64,000 bases of DNA. Source: Okapia johnstoni (taxonomy: Eukaryota > Chordata > Mammalia > Artiodactyla > Giraffidae). Positions 55,976-64,000 of the stretch are shown here, piece after piece. How positions within the stretch are numbered: the first letter of the stretch is position 1; every line of letters begins with the position of its first letter. The notes under the pieces are model-generated. The model was not told the origin of the DNA. It searched no databases and saw only the letters and a list, made by a program, of their open reading frames with translations. The position numbers and the translations under genes are program-made. The stretch covers positions 4,288,501 to 4,352,500 of the forward strand of contig CM044306.1 of NCBI GenBank assembly GCA_024291935.2, written 5' to 3'.

Positions 55976-56917
55976 ATGCAAAAAGACTATTATACGTCAT
56001 GTCCCATTCAAGCATCCAGGGATATGTCTCTATGGGAAAAGACCAAGTTTTGGCAGAAAGCTGGAAAATACTCATTGAGTCAGACCTTCTCAGCTGTGGG
56101 CCATGTCAACACCAGGTGAGAGCTATCCGGTCATTCAGGAGGCCCTGAAAGGAAGTAGGGAGACTCACAGGCGATTGGAGACTTGTTTATATAAAACCAG
56201 CCCTTGCCAGAGTGTTCAAGAACCAGCAGGTTCCAACTTGAACTTTCCAGAGAAATCACAGTCATATACCCTAATACACGCCCATTTGGTGCAAAAGCAT
56301 GGACAGCAGAATTAAGGATCCCTTTGCCCTGGATGAGACACCCATCGGATGGCTGGAGGGTCGATCTCAGCAAGACCTCCAAAACTCTGTGAACATCAGG
56401 CCACCCCCTTCGGTTCCCTGCCCATGTCTCAGTGGTGCTACCCAAGAGAAAGGCGAGCAAGGTGAAGTAACTGTGGGATTTACCGCTATGGATGAACACC
56501 ACAGTGTTCACAGCTAATGTGGTGGTATCCAGGGTGTGGTGCTGGGGTTCGTTACCGACTGCCTCCTCCGCAGGTTTATAAACTCCACGAGAGATGTTCC
56601 TTCCTGGCTGAAACCTGGCAGCTGGCCTGAGCTACTTCCCTGTGGCTGGTGCCCGACCTGCCTGCTCATCAGCTTGTCGAAATCTGCCTGGATTTCCACT
56701 GCAGACAGTACTGGGGCCACAAACTTTTGGAAGACTTGCCCGCTGAAGCCACTTCTGCTGTGACACTGGCATTCAAAGCCCCTAAAGGGAAGAATTAAAA
56801 GAGTGAGATTGTCACACTCTAGAAGCTTCCAAGTTGTTATGAAGTCACCCCAAAAGCCCCCAGGAGATTGTCCATAAAGAGGACAGAGCTGTCTTTGGAA
56901 GACAAGTAGGTGCGAAA
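55976..56917. other. Single-copy DNA with unassigned open frames
   Basis: Opposed open frames at 56131-56511 (-, 126 codons) and 56299-56517 (+, 72 codons) overlap. Neither shows a domain I recognise. No repeat recognised. Confidence 0.4.
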
Positions 56918-57645
56918 GTGTTAAATAAAGAAGACATGGTGCGTGTATACAGGGGAATATTACACAGCCATTCGGTTCAGTTCAGTCACTCAGTCGTCTC
57001 CGACTCTTTGCGACCCCATGGACTGCAGCAGGCCAGGCCTCCCTGTCCATCACCAACTCCCAGAGTTCACCCAAACTCATGTCCATCAAGTCAGTGATGC
57101 CATCCAGCCATCTCATCCTCTGCCGTCCCCTTCTCCTCCCCCCCCCAATCTTTCCCAGCATCAGGGTCTTTTCAAATGAGTCAGTTGTTAACTCAGCCAT
57201 TAAAAAGAATGAAATAATGCCGTGTGCAGCAGCATGGATGGACCAGAGATTGTCATGCTGAGTGAAGGAACTCAGAGAAGGAGAAACAGGGTATGACATC
57301 CCTTATATCCGAAATGTAAAAAGAAATGACACAACTGAACCAATTTATGAAACAGAAACAGACTCAGGGACTCTGAGCGTGAACTCATGGTTGTCAGGGC
57401 TGGGGGGATGGGGGAGGGGGAGTGAGGGCGTTCGGGGTGAGCTGGATTTCAGGTGGGTAACTGACAAGGACCTGTCGCACAGCACAGGGAACTCTGCTCA
57501 AGGTTATACAGCAGCCTGGATGAGGGAGGAGTCTGGGGGGAATGGATGCGTGTACATGTACCGCCGAGTCCCTTTGCTGTCCACCTGAAACCATCACAAC
57601 GTTGTTAATCAGCTACACTCCAATATAAAATAAACAGTTTTTTAA
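56918..57645 (+). repeat. L1 3' end split by BovB
   Basis: L1 ORF2 end, then 3'-UTR (gaaatgacacaactgaacca, ggacctgtcgcacagcacag, cacctgaaaccatcacaacg) and an A-rich tail. Interrupted by BovB at 56973-57190. Confidence 0.92.
56962..57201 (-). repeat. BovB LINE 3' end nested in L1
   Basis: Reverse BovB with the ttcagttcagtcactcagtc terminus on the left. The 11-bp TSD acacagccatt (56962-56972) recurs with one mismatch at 57191-57201. Confidence 0.94.
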
Positions 57646-57864
57646 AAAAAGAACAAATCTCTTACTTGGGACTCAGTTCTTCGGATTTATTAATATTAGG
57701 GAGCATGTAGGGTGGTGAGCCTTTTATTTGGATTTCATTTCTGAGTTATGACGTCTCTCGTCCCTCAGGCAATTTCGCATCCTGAGGTGTTTCTTCGTCA
57801 TTCTCTCGCCCATTCACAAGCTATAGCTCATTTTAACTTTGCTTCCTCCAACAGCCCTTCAGAA

Positions 57865-57985
57865 GCAGACAACAGTGGGTATCAGGACTCCGACTTTACA
57901 GATAAAGAAATCGACTTTCCCCAGATTCACTTGGCAGTGATCATATGCAAACCCGAATCTTCTGACACCAAGGCCAGGGCTCAGA
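57865..57985 (-). repeat. MIR SINE
   Basis: Reverse MIR blocks: ggactccgactttacagata, aagaaatcgactttccccag, cccgaatcttctgacacc. Confidence 0.65.
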
Positions 57986-58006
57986 CTTTCCCCCCCTTCA
58001 AGTTGT

Positions 58007-58173
58007 TTTAAGTCTTTATTGAATTTGTTACAATACTGTTTTCTGTTTCCTGTTTTGGTTTTGGGGCCCAGGAGGCACCTGGGATCTTAGCTTCCTAACC
58101 AGGGATTGAACCCACACCCCCCCCAGGCACTGGAAGGTGAAGTTGTAACCACTAGACCACCAGGGAAGTCCCT
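58007..58173 (-). repeat. CHR-type SINE
   Basis: Reverse copy: taagtctttattgaatttgt, gggatcttagcttcctaacc, gggattgaacccacac, ccaccagggaagtccc. Confidence 0.9.
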
Positions 58174-58180
58174 ACATGTT

Positions 58181-58265
58181 CTTTTTGTTTGGTTTTTTAA
58201 TTTTTACAGTGTTGTGTTGGTTTCTGCCACACAACAACACAGATCAGCCATAATTATACTTACAT
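58181..58265 (-). repeat. L1 3' terminus
   Basis: T-rich tail, then cagtgttgtgttggtttctg and acagatcagccataattata. A SINE cuts it at 58266. Confidence 0.85.
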
Positions 58266-58468
58266 CTTGTTGTTGTCTTAGTCGCTAAGTCATGTTTGAC
58301 TCTTGACTCATCGCGACCCCATGGACTGTAGCCCGCCAGGCTTCTCTGTCCAGGGGATTTCCCAGGCCAGAATACTGGAGTGGGTTGCCATTTCCTCCTC
58401 CAGGGGATCTTCTTGACCCAGGGATAGAACCCACATCTCCTGCATTGCAGGTGAATTCTTTACCTAGC
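58266..58468 (-). repeat. Bov-tA SINE, head truncated
   Basis: Reverse copy ending after ggtgaattctttacct, so the last about 20 bp of the tRNA head are missing. Confidence 0.92.
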
Positions 58469-58470
58469 GT

Positions 58471-58800
58471 GTTCTTAAAAAAAAAAGTTGGCTTTTTCTC
58501 CCACTTGGCCCCACTTCCTGCAAAGCAGACGAGCAAGGGTGTCGATGGTATCGAATTATGAATTTCCCTATGGGAAGGGAAGCATTGCTCAGCGGACCAT
58601 AACTGTCTTCCACTTAAATTTAAGGACGGCTCAGTTCAGTTCAGCTCAGATTTCCACTGTCTAGGGACCCAAGACCAAAGGCCCCTTTGAACTCTGCCAT
58701 CCAGGACACTGTATCAGAGAAAGAGAACCAAGGCAGATGATTCCAAAGAGCACTGCTAGGCTCCTACTCCCCAGTTAGACCAGAGCTATATAATAATGTT
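58471..58800. other. Single-copy DNA
   Basis: No gene or repeat recognised. Confidence 0.4.
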
Positions 58801-59019
58801 GGCATCCCTCATGGCTTAGACAATAAAAATCTCCCTGCAATGCAAGAGACCCAGGTTTGATCCCTGGGTCAGAAAGATCCCCTGGAGGAGGAAACGGCAA
58901 CCCACTGCAGTATACTTGTCTAAAGAATCTCATGGACAGAGAAGCCTGTCGGACTACAGTCCATGGGGTCGCAAAGAGTCAGACACGACTGAGTGATTAA
59001 CACACACACACACACACAT
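58801..59019 (+). repeat. Bov-tA SINE with (CA)n tail
   Basis: Full-length forward copy. Its tail has become a short (CA)n tract at 59003-59019. Confidence 0.93.
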
Positions 59020-59436
59020 CCCCTGAGTCCTCAGAAGGCAATAACATGATAAAATGAACCAACAAATTAGTAACCCATTACCTACAAATTTTAATTAGTG
59101 GTGGGAACTAGACCCAACACGAAGGTCTCCCTAGAAATTCTTCCTGTTCCAACCACCTGGCAGGGACATTCACTCTGATCTGGGAATTCTTTCAAGAAGC
59201 TGGAGACAACCAGTTCAACCTGTCCCATCTCCTAAGATGAAGAAAAGAACCCTTGGAGAAGCCCAGAGACACGGGAAAAAGGGAAAGGGTGTTAGTCACA
59301 GCTGCCTCTCATTTCTGAGCACATTTCAGTTGAACCACGTAGACACCAAAGACCGAGAGAGATGCCTCATTTTTATGCTTAGAGATCTAAAGGCTACTCT
59401 TGATATTCCTCCTGAACAGAATCCCCTAGCACAGAG
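59020..59436. other. Single-copy DNA
   Basis: No gene or repeat recognised. Confidence 0.4.
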
Positions 59437-59678
59437 TGTGTAAAGAGGTGGTTATTGTTGGTTAGTGCCTAAGTCATGGACTACGACACCATGGACTGTA
59501 GCCCAGCAGGCACCTCTGTCCATGGGATTTCCCAGGTAGGAATACTGGAGTGGGCTGCCATTTCCTTCTCCAAGGGATCTTCCCAGACCAGAAATCGAAC
59601 ACGCACCTTCTGCTTTGCCAGGCAGATTTTTTTTTTTTTTTACCACCGAGCCACCAGGAAAGCCCTGTGTAAAGAAGT
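59437..59678 (-). repeat. Bov-tA SINE with TSD and T-run
   Basis: Reverse copy. The 13-bp TSD tgtgtaaagaggt (59437-59449) recurs with one mismatch at 59666-59678. A run of 15 T at 59627-59641 lies in the head. Confidence 0.95.
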
Positions 59679-59992
59679 ACTTGTGTTTAATGTTAAGATG
59701 AGCTAAACATGCTTTATGTTGCAATTAATTCCCTACCAGCTTAGAGTTGCTTTGGCTCACAAGTATGTCCCTATAGCCCTTGATCACATATCAGCTGTGC
59801 AAGGGGTGGGGGTGAGGAAGAGGTGATGAGAGGAGAATGTAGGCTGAACGTGAAGGATACAACTTGGAACTGCATGCACAAGTAACCTGCAAGACATATG
59901 GCCCTTGATTCTTTTTCACCGGTGTTTTCTTTGCTGACCAGTGAAAGGAGGAAGTAATCCTGGGATTAGTTTTACTGTCTCCTATGTCCACA
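59679..59992. other. Single-copy DNA
   Basis: No gene or repeat recognised. Confidence 0.4.
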
Positions 59993-60112
59993 GGAGAAGG
60001 AAATGGCAACCCACTTCGGTACTCTTGCCTGGAGAATCCCATGGACAGAGGAGCCTGGAGGGCTACATCCCACAGGGTCGCAAAGAATTGGACACGACTG
60101 AAGTGACTTAGC
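59993..60112 (+). repeat. BovA fragment
   Basis: BovB-derived part only, from ggagaaggaaatggcaaccc to actgaagtgacttagcatg. Confidence 0.9.
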
Positions 60113-60497
60113 ATGCACACACGCACCGCACCAAGACCAAGAGGTATCCTAGAGCCCAAAAAAGCAGAGGTCCCACTCGAATGCTTCCTTCTCCTGACCT
60201 GTACATTTTGTTGTTTTCCTCAAGAAATCCACGCTTCTCCTCACTCCCTACTTACACTCTGCATATTTAGAATTCCACTTCATGCTGCTGGGGGATCTAT
60301 CTTGTCTGCATGTGTTTGGAAATGGAAGAAAATGAGTCCCAAGAGTTGAGAAGAAGGTGGGCATTCAAGTCCACATCACAGCTTCAAGAGAAAGCTGAAG
60401 CTGATAAGCTTACAAGCTACCTAAGAAGCGTGCCCTCCTCCACACGACCAGCCTCATTATCACCTTCTTAGACATGTGTCATCTGGTCTTTTTTTTT
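60113..60497. other. Single-copy DNA
   Basis: No gene or repeat recognised. Confidence 0.4.
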
Positions 60498-60660
60498 AAG
60501 GCTTTATTGAATTTGTTCCAATATTGCTTCCATTTTATGTTTTGCTTTTTTTTTTTTTGGCCCCAGAGCATATGAGATCTTAGTTCCCTGACTAAGCATT
60601 GAACCTGCACCCCCTGTATTGGAAGGTGAGACTTTAACCACTGGACCATCAGGTAAGGCC
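60498..60660 (-). repeat. CHR-type SINE
   Basis: Reverse copy: aaggctttattgaatttgtt, a T-run near 60547-60558, atgagatcttagttccctga, ctggaccatcaggtaagg. Confidence 0.88.
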
Positions 60661-62224
60661 CACCTGGACTTACATGAAGAATACACCTCCCTCCTAATAG
60701 TACAGCTTAAATTCAGTTTCTCCTGAAAATAGTCATTCTGGAATTATTGTACTAAGATGTATTCAATTCCAGAGATTTGCTTAGATAATAAGAGAACATT
60801 ACAAGTGGATGAAATTCACTCCTCCAGGTGGGTGGTGAGAGTTACCTGGAGAGTGTTGGTGACCTCATCTTTCCTTGATTTATCTCACTGCAAACTGATC
60901 AGTCAGAGGTGGTTTTTCGGAGTCTTCTTTCCATGAACAAAGCTTGCCTTGAGCTCCTTCTCATGAAGAGACGAAATGTAAGTAAAGCTAATAACGGAAA
61001 GAACCCAGGAAGCTTCCCCTGTTGTGTGACATGTATTACATTGCTGCAAAAGACCACAAGCGAGAGGGGTGGCTTTTAACAGGGGAGGTCATCGAGTCAT
61101 AGAACTTGACGGGAAAATTGGCCTTCTCGTTGGAGGCAGAATGCTCTTCTCAGCTGACGTCAGAGATGTGCATTTCTAAAAAATGGGATGCTTACTTAGC
61201 CAGATCATTCAAACAGCCCCTGTGATCAGTGGGCGACAGATCAGTCTCACAACTATAAACAGATATGAAGAGATGACACAAAATAGGCAAAATAGATCAA
61301 AATTGGTTGAACTCTTTTAACCAACCATGAAAGAATACAGGGAAAGCCCATGGGAACTTGATACTTCCCTTTGAAGAACTTCACCGACAAAGGCAATGCC
61401 TGCAAGACAAGTCCCTACTCCATGTTTTCCTGTGATGTATGTATTATTTCAAAGCCTTTCCACATCTCTAGTTTCTTAACGTCACAGTCTATGAGACTCA
61501 TCATGAAGACATCACTATCTGTAGGTTTCAAGAGATAAAACAGACAGCAAGGGTAAGTGACTGTAGCTAGTCACATGATCTAGCGGGAGCTACGTCCAGG
61601 GGTGTAATCCATGCTGCTGAAACTTGACTTCTTCCTCTCCTCCCCAAATATAGGGCTCTGGTTAGCTCCTACCATCTGGGCTGCTCTATGTCCAAGGAGA
61701 ACAAGGGCCGTTCTTAAGCTACACTAAGGGACATGGTCATCTAGAACTGCTTTGTCCTCTTGACCCTGAGGCACCCTTGTGAAGTGTTGACAGGCACGTA
61801 TCGGAATAAATGAATGACATGGAGAGGGCACCCTCCCCCGATTCCCTTTTCATGTCCTGTGGTTACTGCTCGGTGGTGCAGGCATCTCAGCCCCGGCTGT
61901 ACCAGGGAACAGGACTCGACAGGTTGGCTGGGCATCAGATTTCAGACTCCACTTTTTCACTTCTCTTCTCAGCACGTAGGCTTGAGAACTGATACCAAGA
62001 CAGGAAGAGAGAAAGTGGCAGAGGCAGAAGGGAAGATTAAAAGCTGATGGACAGCTCAGAGAGCTCAAGGGGAGAGGCAGAGTGTGGGCAAGTACAGACC
62101 CCAAGAGACTGGAGGCAGCTGAGCACCTAGTCTGACGGGGTGGCGATGTCGGCGCTTGACCTGGGTGTGTCTGCAGCCTTCCATGGGGGAGGCGACACAG
62201 GAATCACAGACATAGACAGAAAGC
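60661..62224. other. Single-copy DNA
   Basis: No gene recognised over about 1.5 kb. A very diverged MIR-like stretch may lie at 61500-61610 (reverse), but I do not call it. Confidence 0.45.
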
Positions 62225-62362
62225 ATCTATCTATGAGAAAAATAAGAAAGAGATAAAAAACATAAGGCTGTAATAATATAATAATTATTAATTAATAATA
62301 TAATATTAATATAATGATTATAATATAAGATAATATAAGTATCTATCTATGAGAAAAATAAG
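62225..62362. repeat. Perfect 22-bp direct repeat around an A/T-rich insert
   Basis: atctatctatgagaaaaata plus ag is identical at 62225-62246 and 62341-62362. The 94 bp between are A-rich, then almost pure AT (ATAATATTAAT-type words). Confidence 0.93.
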
Positions 62363-62387
62363 TCTTATCAAAAATGGAAGAATCAAT

Positions 62388-62550
62388 GTTGTTGTTGCTG
62401 TTGTTCAGTCGTGTCCGACTCTTTATGACCCCGTGTCCTTCATAGCGCACCAGGATCCCCTGTCCTTCACCACCTCCCGGAGTTTGCTCAAACTCATGTC
62501 CATTGTGTCAATGATGCCATCCAACCGTCTCATCCTCTGTCACCCCTTTC
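62388..62550 (-). repeat. BovB LINE 3' end, short
   Basis: Reverse BovB from a GTT-rich tail and cagtcgtgtccgactcttta to ccgtctcatcctctgtcacc. Confidence 0.93.
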
Positions 62551-62944
62551 ATCTACGCATCCAGTCCTTGATGAAAAATCAGGAGCATTTCCTAAGGTGA
62601 TGATCTGTATAAACAAGCGTCATTATGGAAGTTGGGGGGAAGTAATCAAAAAAATTTTTTTAATTGTCTTAAGCTGTGGCAGGAAAGAATAAAGAAAAGC
62701 TGCCTTATCAATAACGAGGCTGCTTTTACAAGAGGCTGAATAGTCCAGGAGAGCATCAGAAGAGGGAATTCCATTTATTACCTGGATGAGAGGCTGAGCT
62801 GATGCCCAGTGGGGCCCTCTTGAATTCTACATTCCAGGTGCCACGTGTAGGAGACAGCCTCCCAGGAGGCACTGAATCCTCAGCAAGGTGATGTGAAAAG
62901 CCAAAAAGACCTGCTGATCATCAAGTTCAAGTTGATGATCAAGA
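62551..62944. other. Single-copy DNA
   Basis: No gene or repeat recognised. Confidence 0.4.
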
Positions 62945-62947
62945 AGG

Positions 62948-63150
62948 GTACAAAATTTGGAGTCAGAGACTTAGGTTTAGTTCCTGAATCTCTCACTCAC
63001 CGTATGACTTTGGGTGAGACCCTGGAGTTCTTTCTGAGCCCAGTGTTTCCATCGTGTATGACGTAAATGATCATGCTCATCACATAATTCTGTTGTCAGC
63101 GTCATACTTGCAGAACATGAGTAAAAAGTGCTCAGGGCCAGACATTATCT
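62948..63150 (+). repeat. MIR SINE
   Basis: Forward MIR blocks: ttggagtcagagacttaggt, gtatgactttgggtgagacc, cagtgtttccatcgtgta. Confidence 0.7.
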
Positions 63151-63188
63151 AAGTGCTGGTATCATTCATCTCAGAGCATCGAGAACCG

Positions 63189-63422
63189 AGAGGTAAATTA
63201 GGGTGTGCGCTCTGCCACTCGGTCGGGTCTCACTCTGCGACCCATGGACTGTAGCCCACCAGGCTTCTCTGTCCATGGGATTCTCCAGGTAAGAGTACCG
63301 GAGTGGGTTGCCATTTCCTCCTCCAGGGGATCTTCCTGACTCAGGGATCAAACCTGTGTCTCCTTGCATAGGCAGGCAGATTCTTTACCACCGAGCCACC
63401 TGGGAAGCCCAAGAGGTAAATT
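63189..63422 (-). repeat. Bov-tA SINE with TSD
   Basis: Reverse full-length copy. Perfect 11-bp TSD agaggtaaatt at 63189-63199 and 63412-63422. Confidence 0.95.
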
Positions 63423-63569
63423 CACTAATGCTCAAATGGCTAGTTAATAAAATAGCCAAGACCATAACTTAGCTAATGCTTCTTGTTAGTTGAGAACCAA
63501 TGATTCAAGGGTGTTTATAAATATTGTAGTGTGGTGATTTTTTGAGAAGCTTCCTTTTGCCATCTAGAT

Positions 63570-63737
63570 TGTGCTGAGTCACTTCAGTCGTGTCCGACCA
63601 ACTCTTTGCAACCATATGGGCTGTAGCCCGCCAGGCTCCTCTGTCCATGGGATTTTCCAGGCATGAGTAGTGGAGTGGGTTGTCTATGCCCTCCTCTGGG
63701 GGACTCCCTGACCCAAGGATGGGACTCACGTTTCTTA
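63570..63737 (-). repeat. Bov-tA SINE, head truncated
   Basis: Reverse copy from gtgctgagtcacttcagtcg to about gggactcacgtttctta. The rest of the tRNA head is missing. Confidence 0.92.
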
Positions 63738-64000
63738 TGGACAGAGCCATGAACAAACCAACCCCAATGCAATTGCCAAGACATTTTTTTCTTCCCATTC
63801 ATCCTGAGGGTACAGAAAAGGAGTTCTTCCCCCAGAGATCCAGCTACCCAGGGGCTGTGTGAACTTGCAGCTCGGCTGTGAGGAAGCGGCAGTGGGCAGT
63901 CTAGGGAAGGCACCCCAGACTCTTCTGGGGTGCAGGCAAGCTCCATGGGGCCGAGGGGTGGGGACCACCTTAGGAAGGAAAATAGAACCAGTCATGAGCA
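63738..64000. other. Single-copy DNA at window edge
   Basis: No gene or repeat recognised. Confidence 0.35.

Noticed and set aside
56131..56517. Overlapping 126-codon (-) and 72-codon (+) frames as an exon or retroviral remnant
   Set aside because: No splice-site pair, LTR, primer-binding site or known domain could be seen, and the opposed frames are mutually exclusive.
61500..61610. Possible MIR fragment
   Set aside because: Only scattered short words match; too diverged to call without alignment.
1..64000. Endogenous retrovirus or LTR elements
   Set aside because: I looked for paired LTRs with TG...CA ends, primer-binding sites and gag/pol-type frames and saw none that I could support.

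Overview
This window is nuclear DNA of a ruminant (Pecora, most likely a bovid such as cattle, buffalo, sheep or goat). The evidence is the repeat content: dozens of Bov-tA/Bov-A SINEs, a Bov-A2 element, ten 3'-truncated BovB (RTE-type) LINE copies, CHR-type tRNA-Glu-derived SINEs and ruminant-type L1 3' ends. I cannot tell the species, and I assign no chromosome or locus. All repeat family names come from recall of consensus sequences, not from a library search.

I found no protein-coding gene, tRNA, rRNA or other functional RNA gene that I can support. Open frames longer than 100 codons either lie inside transposable elements (L1 ORF2 C-terminus at 11246-11722, 29929-30357 and 29542-29784; BovB reverse transcriptase C-terminus at 27568-28029, 30791-31261 and 33901-34497) or are unrecognised frames in GC-rich single-copy DNA. 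The window therefore reads as intergenic or deep intronic sequence. The best coding or exonic suspicion is one weak exon-like segment at 8896-9172.

Layout. 1-9.7 kb: single-copy DNA with scattered Bov-tA SINEs, two CHR SINEs and an L1 3' end split by a SINE. 9.7-11.9 kb: an unusually intact ancient L2 block, with a later twin-primed (5'-inverted) L1. 11.9-20 kb: mostly single-copy DNA with two BovB ends, a CpG-rich patch (17.9-18.2 kb) and a GGT/GAT-type tract (19.2-19.5 kb). 20-26.9 kb: a three-unit Bov-A2 element, a long single-copy stretch and an old L1 split by a SINE. 26.9-31.4 kb: a retroelement nest, with L1 holding Bov-A2 and BovB, then Bov-tA holding L1, then BovB. 31.4-37.8 kb: CHR, BovB, Bov-tA and L1 pieces, including a BovB flanked by a duplicated segment of about 110-130 bp. 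37.8-44.3 kb: mainly single-copy DNA with a second CpG-dense patch (38.3-38.5 kb). 44.3-46.7 kb: a layered fossil of MER5A, old L1, young L1, CHR and Bov-tA. 46.7-64 kb: single-copy DNA alternating with L1 3' ends, SINEs, L2/MIR fragments and BovB ends.

Nothing here forms an operon or pathway. The informative content is the insertion history: target-site duplications (TSDs) can be read for many elements and give a relative order of events. A few repeat-free patches are candidate regulatory DNA. I saw no sign of an undescribed multi-gene system.
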